Assembly (NCBI RefSeq): GCF_000372525.1
Contig: NZ_AQUR01000106.1
Span: 124,001 to 188,000 of the forward strand
Length of the DNA: 64,000 bases
Source: Cupriavidus neocaledonicus
GTDB lineage: Bacteria; Pseudomonadota; Gammaproteobacteria; Burkholderiales; Burkholderiaceae
Direction of reading: 5' to 3'
How positions within the stretch are numbered: the first letter of the stretch is position 1; every line of letters starts with the position of its first letter. Below are positions 33,128 through 42,991 of the stretch, in pieces. A program made the position numbers and the translations under genes. The notes below the pieces were generated by a model. That model saw only the letters and a program-made list of their open reading frames with translations, ran no database searches and was not told the origin of the DNA.

Positions 33128-34216
33128 ATGACGAAGAGCCTTGCAGCAGACTGGCATGCCCGCATGCGGCGCTTGAGCCGCGTGCAGACCCGCACGGAAG
33201 CCCAGGTGAAATCCTGGCTCCGGCGCATGGATTCACTGAACCCGCTCACGCCGACGCGGCTGCCCGGGCCGCCTCGGCCCGCCCGGCCCGCGCGCCCGGT
33301 GGCCGATCCCGGCGCGCTGCGCGGCACCTGGCAGGCGCACCGGCTGCGCCTCGCGCCCACGCCGGGCGAACTGGTGCCGCATCTCTCTTATCACCTCTAC
33401 ATCCCGTCGAAGCGCCATCGCGGCCCGCTGCCGGTGGTGGTGGTGCTGCATGGATGTCGCCAGACGCCGGATGACCTGGCCGCGGGCACGCGCCTGAATG
33501 CACTGGCCGAAAGCGAGGGCTTTATCGTCGCCTACCCGCAACAGCCGCTGCGCCGGCAAGTGCAGCGCTGCTGGCAGTGGTTCGACCTCGGCGCGGCCGA
33601 CGGCGGACGCGAGGCGCAGGCGGTGGCCGCGCTGGTCGATGCCCTGGCGGCGCGCCATGACGTGCGTGAGCGCGAAATCTACCTGGCCGGCATGTCCGCC
33701 GGCGCGGCCATGGCCGCGGTGGTGGCGCTGCGCTACCCGGACAAGGTGGCGGCCGTGGCGTTACATTCCGGCGTGGTCATCGGCGCCGCCGGCAACGCCC
33801 GCGCCGGCTTGCGCGCGATGCAGGAAGGCTCCGAGGCCGAGCCCGCCTGGCTGCTCGATGCCGCCGGCGTCACGCCGGGCGGCCCCGAGATGCCCGCACT
33901 GGTGATCCACGGACTGGCCGATGACGCGGTGCATCCGGTCAACGGGCGCCTGCTCGCGCGGCAGTTCGTGGCCTACAACGGCCTGGAAGACCGCCTCGCC
34001 GGCCGCCCCGCGCACTTCGAGCCGGCCAGCGACGTGCCGGGCCGCTCGCGTGAATATCGCTTTGGCCGCTGGCACCGCGACCTGGTGACGCTGGTCGAGG
34101 TGGAGGGCCTGGGGCACGCGTGGAGCGGCGGCGACGACCGCTACAGTTACCACAGCGATATCGGGCCGGATGCGAGCACGATGATGTGGGAGTTTTTTCG
34201 GCAGCACCGCCGCTGA
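33128..34216 (+). CDS. PHB-depolymerase-type esterase
   Basis: 362-aa alpha/beta hydrolase of the Esterase_PHB family. Oxyanion region VVVLHGCRQTPDD, nucleophile S190 in the lipase box GMSAG, acid D265 or D266 in HGLADDAVHP, and His H330 in GLGHAWSGG. No signal peptide is visible; the N-terminal 60 residues are basic and Pro/Arg-rich, suggesting a cytoplasmic or granule-associated enzyme. It could hydrolyse polyhydroxybutyrate oligomers or other polyesters; substrate is not proven by sequence. Convergent with the MFS gene downstream. Confidence 0.88.
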   Translation: MTKSLAADWHARMRRLSRVQTRTEAQVKSWLRRMDSLNPLTPTRLPGPPRPARPARPVADPGALRGTWQAHRLRLAPTPGELVPHLSYHLYIPSKRHRGPLPVVVVLHGCRQTPDDLAAGTRLNALAESEGFIVAYPQQPLRRQVQRCWQWFDLGAADGGREAQAVAALVDALAARHDVREREIYLAGMSAGAAMAAVVALRYPDKVAAVALHSGVVIGAAGNARAGLRAMQEGSEAEPAWLLDAAGVTPGGPEMPALVIHGLADDAVHPVNGRLLARQFVAYNGLEDRLAGRPAHFEPASDVPGRSREYRFGRWHRDLVTLVEVEGLGHAWSGGDDRYSYHSDIGPDASTMMWEFFRQHRR

Positions 34217-34238
34217 GCGACGAGGGGCGGCAGCGCCA

Positions 34239-35549
34239 TCACACCCGCGACCGATCCTTCACAAACAGCGCGGTCACCATGCCCAGCACGCACAGCGCCA
34301 CCACATAATGCGCCGGCGCCAGCGGGTCGTTCTTCAGCATCAGCGTCACCACCATCGGCGTCAGGCCGCCGAAGATCGCATAGGACACGTTGTACGAGAA
34401 CGACAGCCCCGAGAAGCGCACCTGCGCCGGGAACGCATTGACCAGCACGAACGGCACCGCGCCGATGGTGCCGACCAGCAGGCCGGCCAGCGCGTACAGC
34501 GGCAGCAGCAGGTCGGGGCGGGTGAAGATGGTGGTGTAGAACGCGTAGGCACAGACCGCCAGCAGCAGGCCGCCGAAGAACAGCGTGCGGCGTGCGCCGA
34601 TGCGGTCGGCCAGCGCGCCCGAGACGATGCAGCCTATGGTCAGGCACAGCGTGGCCACGCTGTTGGCGACCAGCGCGGTGCGCGCGTCGAAGCCATACAG
34701 CTTCTGCAGGAAGGTGGGGGTCATCAGGATCACCACCACGATGCCGGCCGACAGCATCCAGGTCAGCAGCATCGACACCGCGACACTGCCGCCGTGGTCG
34801 CGCATCACCGACTTCAGCGGCATTTCCGCCGCCAGCGCCTTGCGCTGCTGCAACTCCGCAAAGACCGGGGTCTCATGCAGCCAGCGGCGCAGGTACATCG
34901 AGGCAATGCCGAACACGCCGCCGATCAGGAACGGTACGCGCCAGCCGTAGTCGGACAGCTCGGCCGGGGTGAAGACGGTGTTGATGCCGGTTGCCACCAG
35001 CGAGCCGAGCAGGATGCCGGCGGTCAGTCCCGCGGTCAGCGTGCCGCAGGCATAGCCGACATGGCGCGCCGGCACGTGCTCGGAGACGAAAACCCAGGCG
35101 CCCGGCACTTCGCCGCCGACGGCCGCGCCTTGCAGGATGCGCAGCACCAGCAGCAGCACCGGCGCGGCCAGCCCGATCGACTCGTACGTGGGCATCAGGC
35201 CCATCAGCAGCGTCGGCACCGACATCAGCAGGATCGACAGCGTGAACATCTTCTTGCGCCCGAGCAGGTCGCCGAAGTGCGCCATGATGATGCCGCCCAG
35301 CGGCCGCGCCAGGTAACCGGCGGCGAAGATGCCGAAGGTCTGCAGCTGGCGCAGCCAGTCGGGCACCGATGGCGGGAAGAACAGCTGGCCGATCACCGTC
35401 GCGAAGAACACGAAGATGATGAAGTCGTAGAATTCGAGCGCGCCGCCCAGGGCGGCAAGGGAAAGGGTCTTGTAATCCTGGCCGGTGAGCGCGCGCGCGC
35501 CGGCGCGCGGCGTGCCGACACCCGCGGCGGTACTGCTGGTGGTAGACAT
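34239..35549 (-). CDS. MFS carrier, metabolite:H+ symporter family
   Basis: 436 aa, 12 hydrophobic helices. Pattern of the MHS branch (ProP, ShiA, KgtP): ALEFYDFIIFVFFATVIG in helix 1, motif A GDLLGRKKMF, RILQGAAVGGEVPGAWVFVSEH in helix 4-5, and RWLHETPVF before the central loop. It imports a carboxylate or related metabolite with protons; substrate unknown. Start placed at MSTTSSTAAG; the ribosome site is weak, and a Met five codons earlier is an alternative. Confidence 0.88.
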   Translation of the reverse strand: MSTTSSTAAGVGTPRAGARALTGQDYKTLSLAALGGALEFYDFIIFVFFATVIGQLFFPPSVPDWLRQLQTFGIFAAGYLARPLGGIIMAHFGDLLGRKKMFTLSILLMSVPTLLMGLMPTYESIGLAAPVLLLVLRILQGAAVGGEVPGAWVFVSEHVPARHVGYACGTLTAGLTAGILLGSLVATGINTVFTPAELSDYGWRVPFLIGGVFGIASMYLRRWLHETPVFAELQQRKALAAEMPLKSVMRDHGGSVAVSMLLTWMLSAGIVVVILMTPTFLQKLYGFDARTALVANSVATLCLTIGCIVSGALADRIGARRTLFFGGLLLAVCAYAFYTTIFTRPDLLLPLYALAGLLVGTIGAVPFVLVNAFPAQVRFSGLSFSYNVSYAIFGGLTPMVVTLMLKNDPLAPAHYVVALCVLGMVTALFVKDRSRV

Positions 35550-35904
35550 GAAGTGGACTCGCATGGAAGAGAACGCATGCGAAGCGCGCAGCACGGAATA
35601 ACGTGATGGGTGTGGCCGGAGGGTACAGCGCGGGAGAGGCAGGCACGACATGGCGGGTAAGCCACAGGCTTGCGACGGGACGCTTCGCAAAGGACGTAAA
35701 GATACCAGATCGGCGCACCGGCCATTGAGCGGTCAAAACCGCGCCGGTCCGCGTGCATGCCGCGCCCGTCGCCGGGCCGCACCCGCGCCGGGACCGATTT
35801 CTTTGCTTTGTCCGAAACCGTTGCCATAATGTCGAAAAATGTGAAATCCGGGGCACAAAGAAGCGTGCAACGCCGGGTTGCGGGGTCGGAATTTCTGGAA
35901 CGTC

Positions 35905-38900
35905 ATGGCATTCAAGCAATCCATCCAGGCGGCAGCCACGGTGGCTGCCACGCCGCGCGGCCGGCTGGCCGTGCGCATTGCGGGCGGCGTGGCGGCGGCG
36001 CTGGCGGTGTTCGGGCTGGCGGGGTATTTCGGCGGCCCGCCGCTGATCAAGTACCTGGTCGAAAAGAACGCGACCGAGGCGCTCGGGCGCAAGGTCACGC
36101 TGGGTCAGGCGCAGGTGCGCCCGTTCGAACTGGGCGCCACGCTGTCCGGCCTGACCATCTATGAGCGCGATGGCAAGACGCCGGCGCTGACGCTGGGCGA
36201 GGTCCAGGCCAATACCTCGCTGGCCTCGGTCTGGCACCTGGCACCGGTGGTGGACAACCTGCATGTCGACCGCCTCGCCGTGCACGTGGTGCGTGGCGCC
36301 GACGGCCGCATGAGCTTTGCCGATGTGCAGGAAAAGTTCGCGGCGCTGCCCCCCAGGCCGGCCGATGCCAGGCCGGCGCGCTTCTCGGTGAACAACATCG
36401 CGGTGACCGGCAGCAGCCTGCGCTATGACGACAAGCTGCTAAATACCACCCTGCGCGTCGACAACCTGACGCTGACGCTGCCGTTCCTGTCCAACCTGCC
36501 GCACGACGTCGAGATCGTGACCCGGCCCACGCTGAGCGCGCAGGTTAACGGCACGCCGCTGGCGCTGGACGGCGAGGTGCTGCCTTTCGCCGATTCGCGC
36601 CAGACCCGGCTCAACATCAACCTCGACGGGCTCGAGGTGGCGCGGATGATGGCGTTCGCGCCGCCGTTGCGCGATGCCGAGGTCAAGTCCGGCAAGCTCG
36701 ATACGCGGCTGACGGTGGCGTTCCGCCAGCAGAAGGACACGCAGGAGATGGTGGTGCTGGGCACCGCCGCGCTGCGCGAAGCCGACGTGCGCACGCGCGC
36801 CGGCCAGCCGCTGATCCGCAGCGGCAAGCTGGCGGTCGATATCGCCAGGCTGGAGCCGCTGGCGCACCGCGCGCAGCTGCGCAGCGTCGAGATCGACGGG
36901 CTGGCGCTGGAGGCAGCGCGGCGCGCGGACGGCTCCCTGAATCTGGCCACGGCATTCCTGCCGCAGGCGGTGAGCCGGTCCACCGATGGCGTGGCACCGG
37001 CGCCCGCGCCGGCGTCGGCTCCCGCCGCCGCGTCGGCGGTGCCGGCAGCTCCCGCCACGGCCGCGACCAGGGAGGCGCCGTGGCACTATGCGGTCGACCG
37101 CATCGTGGTCAGGCAGGCCCGGGTGGGATTCGAAGACGCGCTGGCACCATCCGGCCCGGGCAAGCTCGCGCTCGGGCCGCTCGATGCCGAGGTCAAAGGC
37201 TTTGCCGGCATCGACGGCGACAAGCCGGTGCGCGTCGAGGCCACGCTGGCCGTGGCCGATGGCCAGACCCTGCACCATACCGGCGACCTGCTGCTGCGCG
37301 ACGGCTCGATGACCGGCACGCTGAAAACCACCGGCTTGCGGCCGCAGGGATTTGCCGCCTGGTGGCCGCGCGAGCTGCGCAGCCAGTTCGGCACCACCGC
37401 GGTCAATGCGGAGCTGCACTACCGCATGGCCTGGGGCACGCCGCAGTTCCAGTTCGTGCTGGAAAAATCGCGGCTGGAGCTGGCGCCGCTGTACGTCGCC
37501 ACGCGCGATCCGGTGGTGATCCCGGCGGCCGCTGCCTTGCGCGCCAGCGCAGCCGATGCCCCTGCGGGCGACAGAACGCAGGGCGCCGGCCGCCGCGCGC
37601 GCGACCGCGCCGGCGAGCGCGGCAATGACTGGGATGGTGCCGCGCTGCCGCTGCTGCTGGCCCAGAAGCTGGTGCTGGACGATATCCAGCTCGACCTCGC
37701 CAGGCAGACCTTTGCCACCAGCCAGGTCACGCTGGCGCAACCGCAGATCGCCGCCACGCGCGACCATCGCGGCGAGTTCCTCGAGATGGCACGGCTGTGG
37801 GCGACGGAATCGGCGCAGCAGGCGCGCGCGGCGCCGCGGCGCACTGCGCCCGCCAGCGCGAATGGCGCCAATGGTGCTGCAGCGGGCGGAGGCTGGAAGG
37901 CCAGTATTGGCAAGGTGGTGGTGGAAGGTGGCAGCGCCCGGCTGGCGGACTACCAGCCGGCGCAGGCCAACCGTGGCCGCCCGGTGATCCACCAGTTCCG
38001 CAATATCGGCCTGAACACCGGCACGCTGGCCTGGCCCCTCACGCCGGCGGCGGTGCCGGTCAAGCTGCATGCCGAATCCGGCCGCCGCGGCGTGATCGGG
38101 GTCGATGGCACGGTGTTGCCGGCCCTGCCGGGCACCCGCCTGCAGCTGGACCTGCGCCAGGTCGACGTGAGCCCGTTGCAGCCTTACCTGGCTGACCGCT
38201 TCAATGCCGCGCTGCGCAGCGGCACGCTTACGGTCAAGGGCCGGCTCAATGTCGACGCGCCAGCCGGCAAGCCGCTTGCCGCGCAATTCAACGGCAACGT
38301 CCAGACCGGCAACGTGCGCACGGTGGACCGCGTCAGCGGCGACGACTTCCTGCGCTGGCGCTCGCTGGCGGTGTCGGGCATCGACTTCGCGATGGACGAG
38401 AGCAAGGGGCCGATGCGCGTCAGCCTGGGCAATATCGCGCTGTCCGACTTCTACGCCCGCGTGATCCTGAACGCCAACGGCCGCCTGAACCTGCAGGACG
38501 TGCTGGCCGGCGGCGCGGAGAAGGGCGAGGCCGCGCCGTCCACCAGCCTGACCCAGGCTAATCCGAGCTCGACGCCGGCCTCGGCGCCGGCCGCGCCGCC
38601 GGTGCAGGCCGGCGACACGCGCACCGCCCAGGTCGAGCAGAAGCCGGGCGGACCCAAGCCGCAGATCCGCATCGGCGGGGTCTCGGTCGACAAGGGCAAC
38701 ATCAATTTCTCGGACTTCTTCGTCAAGCCCAACTACACCGCCAACCTGACCGGCATGAAGGGCTCGGTGTCCAAGGTGTCGTCGGGCGACCCCACCCCGG
38801 CCGACCTGGTGCTGGACGGCCGCATCGACGACGACGCGCCGGTCAATATCAGCGGCAAGCTCAATCCGCTGGGCGAGCAGCTGTTCCTCGACATTGCCGC

Positions 38901-39885
38901 CAAGGCCGCCGGCGTCGAGCTGACCCGGCTTACGCCCTATGCCGCCAAGTACGCGGGCTACCCCATCACCAAGGGCAAGCTGACCGTGGACGTGGCCTAC
39001 AAGATCGAGAACGGCAAGCTCGATGCGCGCAACCACCTGTTCCTCGACCAGCTCACCTTCGGCGAGCGCGTCGACAGCCCCGATGCGACCAAGCTGCCGG
39101 TGCTGCTGGCGGTGTCGCTGCTCAAGGACCGCAATGGCGTGATCGATGTGAACCTGCCGGTGTCGGGCTCGCTGTCGGATCCGGAGTTCAGCATCGGTGG
39201 CGTGATCGTGCGCGTGATCGTCAACCTGCTGACCAAGGCGATCACCTCGCCGTTCTCGCTGATCGCCTCGGCCTTCGGCGGCAGCGGCGAGGAGCTGGGC
39301 TATGTCGAGTTCGCGCCCGGCACCGCCACGCTGACGCCGGCGGCCAGGGACAAGATCGCCAAGCTGGGCCAGGCGCTCAATGACCGGCCCTCGCTGCGGC
39401 TGGAAATCAGCGGCCGCATCGATCCCGCCACCGACGAAGCCGGCGCCCGCCGCGCGTGGCTGGATGCGCGCGTGGCCGAGCAGAAGCGGCGCGACCTGCG
39501 CGACAACGCGCAGGCCGGTGCCGAAGCGCGCGACGACGAGGCCGGCGAGCAGGGCGCCGAGGTCAAGGTGTCGAAGGCCGAGTACCCCAAATACCTGGAG
39601 CAGGTCTACAAGCGCACCTCGATGAAGAAGCCGCGCAACTTCGTCGGCTTTGCCAAGACCCTGCCGCCCGAGGAAATGGAAAAGCTGCTGATGGCCAACG
39701 CCACCGTGACCGAAGCCGACCTCAAGCGCCTGGCCGAGCAGCGCGCGCTGGTGGTCAAGCAGTCGCTCGAACGCGAAGGCAAGGTGCCCGAAAGCCGGCT
39801 GTTCCTGACCGCGCCCAGGCTCAGCGCCGAGGGCATCAAGGACAAGGGCACGCCCAACCGGGTGGACTTTTCCATCCGCGGCTAG
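35905..39885 (+). CDS. giant DUF748/AsmA-like envelope protein
   Basis: 1326 aa. One N-terminal membrane anchor (about residues 18-44), then a long series of beta-rich AsmA/DUF748 repeats (for example LTIYERDG, VDRLAVHVVRGADGRMS, and GNINFSDFFVKPNYTANLTGMKG). An OmpA-like segment follows near residues 1130-1165 (FAPGTATLTPAARDKIAKL, LRLEISGRIDPATDE). AsmA-like proteins are thought to move phospholipids or assist outer-membrane assembly from the inner membrane. Ala/Pro linkers interrupt the domains around residues 365-395 and 885-915. Start MAFKQS chosen; a GTG- or ATG-led extension of nine codons is possible. Confidence 0.88.
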   Translation: MAFKQSIQAAATVAATPRGRLAVRIAGGVAAALAVFGLAGYFGGPPLIKYLVEKNATEALGRKVTLGQAQVRPFELGATLSGLTIYERDGKTPALTLGEVQANTSLASVWHLAPVVDNLHVDRLAVHVVRGADGRMSFADVQEKFAALPPRPADARPARFSVNNIAVTGSSLRYDDKLLNTTLRVDNLTLTLPFLSNLPHDVEIVTRPTLSAQVNGTPLALDGEVLPFADSRQTRLNINLDGLEVARMMAFAPPLRDAEVKSGKLDTRLTVAFRQQKDTQEMVVLGTAALREADVRTRAGQPLIRSGKLAVDIARLEPLAHRAQLRSVEIDGLALEAARRADGSLNLATAFLPQAVSRSTDGVAPAPAPASAPAAASAVPAAPATAATREAPWHYAVDRIVVRQARVGFEDALAPSGPGKLALGPLDAEVKGFAGIDGDKPVRVEATLAVADGQTLHHTGDLLLRDGSMTGTLKTTGLRPQGFAAWWPRELRSQFGTTAVNAELHYRMAWGTPQFQFVLEKSRLELAPLYVATRDPVVIPAAAALRASAADAPAGDRTQGAGRRARDRAGERGNDWDGAALPLLLAQKLVLDDIQLDLARQTFATSQVTLAQPQIAATRDHRGEFLEMARLWATESAQQARAAPRRTAPASANGANGAAAGGGWKASIGKVVVEGGSARLADYQPAQANRGRPVIHQFRNIGLNTGTLAWPLTPAAVPVKLHAESGRRGVIGVDGTVLPALPGTRLQLDLRQVDVSPLQPYLADRFNAALRSGTLTVKGRLNVDAPAGKPLAAQFNGNVQTGNVRTVDRVSGDDFLRWRSLAVSGIDFAMDESKGPMRVSLGNIALSDFYARVILNANGRLNLQDVLAGGAEKGEAAPSTSLTQANPSSTPASAPAAPPVQAGDTRTAQVEQKPGGPKPQIRIGGVSVDKGNINFSDFFVKPNYTANLTGMKGSVSKVSSGDPTPADLVLDGRIDDDAPVNISGKLNPLGEQLFLDIAAKAAGVELTRLTPYAAKYAGYPITKGKLTVDVAYKIENGKLDARNHLFLDQLTFGERVDSPDATKLPVLLAVSLLKDRNGVIDVNLPVSGSLSDPEFSIGGVIVRVIVNLLTKAITSPFSLIASAFGGSGEELGYVEFAPGTATLTPAARDKIAKLGQALNDRPSLRLEISGRIDPATDEAGARRAWLDARVAEQKRRDLRDNAQAGAEARDDEAGEQGAEVKVSKAEYPKYLEQVYKRTSMKKPRNFVGFAKTLPPEEMEKLLMANATVTEADLKRLAEQRALVVKQSLEREGKVPESRLFLTAPRLSAEGIKDKGTPNRVDFSIRG

Positions 39886-39890
39886 TCCGG

Positions 39891-39921
39891 GTGGCGGCGC
39901 CGCACCGTGCGGCGCCGCCAC
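39891..39921. terminator. 31-bp palindrome after DUF748 gene
   Basis: GTGGCGGCGCCGCAC and its complement around one central base, starting six bases after the stop codon. Very stable stem without a U-tract; likely marks the end of the transcript. Confidence 0.55.
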
Positions 39922-39991
39922 AGGCCCGGCTGCGAAAACCGGTATGATTCGGCCCGGACAATCCGTTCCATCGCCGAACCAGGAGTGAATT

Positions 39992-40189
39992 TTGCAGCAG
40001 GAGCCAATGGAAGCCGCCGTCGCCTACAAGACGTGGGTGTGCGTGATCTGCGGCTGGGTGTACGACGAAGAGCAAGGCTGGCCGGAAGACGGCATCGCCC
40101 CCGGCACGCGCTGGGAGGACATTCCCGACGACTGGCGCTGCCCCGAATGCGACGTCGGCAAGGGCGAATTCGCGATGATCGAGCTGTAA
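39992..40189 (+). CDS. rubredoxin
   Basis: Small electron-transfer iron protein (65 aa). The two Fe-binding pairs CVICGWVYDE and CPECDVGKGEF are intact, with the DWRCPEC spacing normal for the family. Start: TTG with AGGAG six bases upstream; an ATG five codons later (MEAAVAYK) has GGAG only three bases away and is the alternative. Candidate partners are oxidoreductases not in this window. Confidence 0.92.
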   Translation: MQQEPMEAAVAYKTWVCVICGWVYDEEQGWPEDGIAPGTRWEDIPDDWRCPECDVGKGEFAMIEL

Positions 40190-40232
40190 GCGGAGCGCTG
40201 CGCTCTTTACGACGCCTGCAGGCCCTGGCGGA

Positions 40233-40400
40233 CTAGCCGTGGCGGCGCCTGTGTCCCGGCCGGCACAGCCCCGCGCGCTGCCGCTGCGCCAGGTACCTCC
40301 GATACCGCATCCGGTACGGATGGCTGCAGCGCCACAGCGCCCGCAACACGGTGATGCACAGCAGCACCGCCATGATGGCGGCTAGCAGGCCGATCGACAT
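40233..40400 (-). CDS. 55-aa single-helix membrane protein
   Basis: One N-terminal transmembrane helix (IGLLAAIMAVLLCITVLRAL) followed by a strongly basic tail rich in Arg and His. A very good ribosome site GGAGGAGG lies 7-9 bases before the ATG, which is the main reason to call it real. Function unknown. It precedes another small membrane protein on the same strand and may be co-transcribed with it. Confidence 0.55.
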   Translation of the reverse strand: MSIGLLAAIMAVLLCITVLRALWRCSHPYRMRYRRYLAQRQRAGLCRPGHRRRHG

Positions 40401-40446
40401 GGCGGGTCCTCCTCCCACTACGCGCGCACCGGACTCCCTACGTGAG

Positions 40447-40626
40447 TCAGATCAGCAGCGGTAATGCCTCCATCACCAGCACCGCGACCAGTGCGCCGAT
40501 CAGCGCCCCCATGGTGCGGCAACTGATGCGCAGGAACTTGGCGGTCACCGGGATCGACCCCATGGCGATCACGCCTACCAGCGCCATCGGAATCAGGAAT
40601 ACAAGATCATGCGCGGTGAAGTGCAT
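40447..40626 (-). CDS. 59-aa two-helix membrane protein
   Basis: Two hydrophobic segments (LVFLIPMALVGVIAMGSIPV and ALIGALVAVLVMEALPLLI). AGGAG lies eight bases before the ATG. It lies 46 bases upstream of the 55-aa membrane-protein gene on the same strand. No family recognised. Confidence 0.55.
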   Translation of the reverse strand: MHFTAHDLVFLIPMALVGVIAMGSIPVTAKFLRISCRTMGALIGALVAVLVMEALPLLI

Positions 40627-40906
40627 GGCGGTCTCCTGTCTCTCTCTTTTGTGGTTCCAGTATAGGCAGTGTGTGCCGTATAAACGGTGTGCGCATCGGG
40701 ATTGTCCCCGATGCGGCGCTTGCGCCCTGACCCGCAGTATCGGAGGCCGCACTTGCGTGAGGCGGCCGTTGCGCGATGTACGCATGCCGAGCCTTTTTTC
40801 GGCTCGCCGGTCCCGAAGCGCTAGACCCGTGTCCTATGCTGAGCAGAGACGCGGGGCGTGTTTCCCCTTTCGTGCGATGCCCCGCCGACGAGAGACGGAG
40901 GTGGCT

Positions 40907-41410
40907 ATGGAACTTCACATGCAATCGCACCACTACGTGCGACGACTGCCGGACTGGACCGCGGCAGCGGTGTCAGGGCTGGCGGCGGGCGCGTTGCTGC
41001 TGGTGCTGGAGCTGTTCTGGTCGTCGATGGTGTCGGGTGTCAACCCGTGGGTCGCGACGCGCATGATCGCGGCGATCGTGATGGGGCCCGAGGTGCTGCA
41101 GACCTCGCTGTTCAGCGTCGGCACCGTGGCCGCGGCACTGGTGATCCACTTTGTGCTGGGCGCCGTGCTGGGCATGATCCTGGCAGCGATCCTGGCGCCG
41201 TTCACGCTCGATTCCAGCCTGGGCCTGGCGATGCTGGCCGGCGCGGTGTTCGGCGTGGTGGTCTACGTCTTCAACTTCTATGTGATGACGCGGGCGTTCC
41301 CGTGGTTTGTCGAGGTGCGCGGCTGGCATACCTTCGTCGGGCACCTGATCTTCGGCATCGCCGCGGCTGCGTGCTACTGGAAGCTGGAAAGCAAGGACGT
41401 CTCGCACTGA
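40907..41410 (+). CDS. four-helix membrane protein upstream of oxidase
   Basis: 167 aa, about four transmembrane helices with conserved-looking polar residues (FWSSMVSGVNPWVATRMIAA, VIHFVLGAVLGM). GGAGGT precedes the ATG. It lies 212 bases upstream of the oxidase operon on the same strand and may belong to its functional set, though no known assembly factor is matched. Confidence 0.75.
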   Translation: MELHMQSHHYVRRLPDWTAAAVSGLAAGALLLVLELFWSSMVSGVNPWVATRMIAAIVMGPEVLQTSLFSVGTVAAALVIHFVLGAVLGMILAAILAPFTLDSSLGLAMLAGAVFGVVVYVFNFYVMTRAFPWFVEVRGWHTFVGHLIFGIAAAACYWKLESKDVSH

Positions 41411-41622
41411 CGCGGCGCCGGCCAGTACACGGGCCGGCACCATCGCGCTGCGGCGGCGGGGACCACGGGTTCCCGCCGCTTTTTTGCTTGCGCCGCACGC
41501 TTGTGCAGTGCGACACCAATGCTCCGGCGTGTCGCCTTGCAGTGACCTGACGGCATGCACTAGTCTTATCTCTACCTGCGTGACTTGCGCATCCCTCGCC
41601 GCGCGCGAGGAGGAGGGTGGAT

Positions 41623-42981
41623 ATGGCGATGGCCATCGCACTCGTCGTCATGGTTGCCGCTTCGGTGCTCTTCCATTTCCTGAGCCCGTGGTGGGCAACG
41701 CCGCTGGCGTCCAACTGGAAACAGATGGACGACACGCTGACCATTACCCTCGTCATCACCGGCATCTTCTTTATCGGCATCAACCTGTTCGTCGGCTACA
41801 TCGTCTGGCGCTTCCGCCATGATGCGCCGCATCCCAACGGCGGCAGCGGTCACCGCGCCTCCTACCACCCCGAGAACAGCAAGCTTGAACTGTGGCTGAT
41901 CGGCGGCACCACGCTGGGCGTGATCCTGCTGCTGGCGCCGGGCTTGTTCGTCTACGCCGACTATGTGCGCCCGCCGCGCGAGGCGATGGTGATGGAAGTG
42001 GTCGGCCAGCAGTGGTCGTGGGCTTTCCGCTTTCCCGGCAAGAGCGGGCAGCTCGGCGCCTCCGACGCGCGCTTCGTCACCGGCGCGAATCCGCTCGGGC
42101 TGGATCCGGACGATCCGCGCGGGCTCGACAACATCGTCATCGTCGGCCCGGAGGTGCACCTGCCGCTGAACCAGCCGGTCAAGGTGCTGCTGCGCTCCAA
42201 GGACGTGCTGCATGACTTCTACGTGCCGCCGTTCCGCGCGCGCATGAACATGGTGCCGGGCATGGTGACGTCATTCTGGTTCACGCCGACGCAGGCGGGG
42301 CGCTTCGACATCCTGTGCGCGCAGCTGTGCGGCGTGGGCCATTACAACATGCGCGGCACGGTGGTGGTGGAAGAGCCGGCCGCGTTCGAGGCGTGGCTGG
42401 CCAAGCAGCAGACCTTTGCCATGACGCTGGCCAAGGCCGCGGCGCCGCCGGCGGCCATGGGCGCGGCAGCGCCCGGTGCCGCGGGTGCGGCCGGCACCAT
42501 CGAGAAGGGCCGCGCGCTGGCGCAGAGCAAGGGCTGCGCCGGCTGCCACAGCATCGACGGCAACCCGGGCGTGGGCCCGACCTGGAAAGGCCTGTACGGC
42601 AAGACCGAAACCTTTGCCGACGGCAGCAGCGCCAGGGTCGACGATGCCTTCCTGCACAAGGAGATCGCCGACCCGCATGCGCGGCTGGTCAAGGGCTACG
42701 GCCCGGTAATGCCGAAGGTGCCGGTCAGCGACGACGAGGTCGCGGCGCTGACCGCGTATATCAAGTCCGTTGGCAGCGGTGCCGCGGACGCCGGCATGGT
42801 GGCGCCGGTGGCGCCGGCGGACGTGCCCGCCGGCGCGGCCGCCACCACTAGCGCCGCGACCACGGCGGCCGCCGGTTCCGCGGCGCCCGCGGCCACGGCC
42901 GGCGCCGCGTCCGGCACCTACACCACTTCGACGGCCGTCGCGGTGCCGCCCACGGCCGCGCCCGCGCCGCCGCGCCAGTGA
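41623..42981 (+). CDS. coxM: cytochrome c oxidase subunit II with heme c domain
   Basis: 452-aa caa3-type subunit. Two N-terminal helices, then the cupredoxin CuA domain with C232, C236, H240 and M243 in CAQLCGVGHYNM; the residue usually Glu between the cysteines is Gln. Next a cytochrome c domain with C305-A-G-C-H309 and a Met ligand candidate in GPVMPKVP. A long Ala/Thr/Pro tail of about 70 residues follows. Start ATG with GGAGG six bases upstream. It accepts electrons for oxygen reduction in the cytoplasmic membrane. First gene of a five-gene CoxMNOP-like operon. Confidence 0.93.
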   Translation: MAMAIALVVMVAASVLFHFLSPWWATPLASNWKQMDDTLTITLVITGIFFIGINLFVGYIVWRFRHDAPHPNGGSGHRASYHPENSKLELWLIGGTTLGVILLLAPGLFVYADYVRPPREAMVMEVVGQQWSWAFRFPGKSGQLGASDARFVTGANPLGLDPDDPRGLDNIVIVGPEVHLPLNQPVKVLLRSKDVLHDFYVPPFRARMNMVPGMVTSFWFTPTQAGRFDILCAQLCGVGHYNMRGTVVVEEPAAFEAWLAKQQTFAMTLAKAAAPPAAMGAAAPGAAGAAGTIEKGRALAQSKGCAGCHSIDGNPGVGPTWKGLYGKTETFADGSSARVDDAFLHKEIADPHARLVKGYGPVMPKVPVSDDEVAALTAYIKSVGSGAADAGMVAPVAPADVPAGAAATTSAATTAAAGSAAPAATAGAASGTYTTSTAVAVPPTAAPAPPRQ

Positions 42982-42991
42982 GGAGACCTGC

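Noticed and set aside
36439..39921. A 1160-codon open frame antisense to the DUF748 gene
   Set aside because: Same effect of GC-rich third positions; composition is low-complexity and no family is recognisable.
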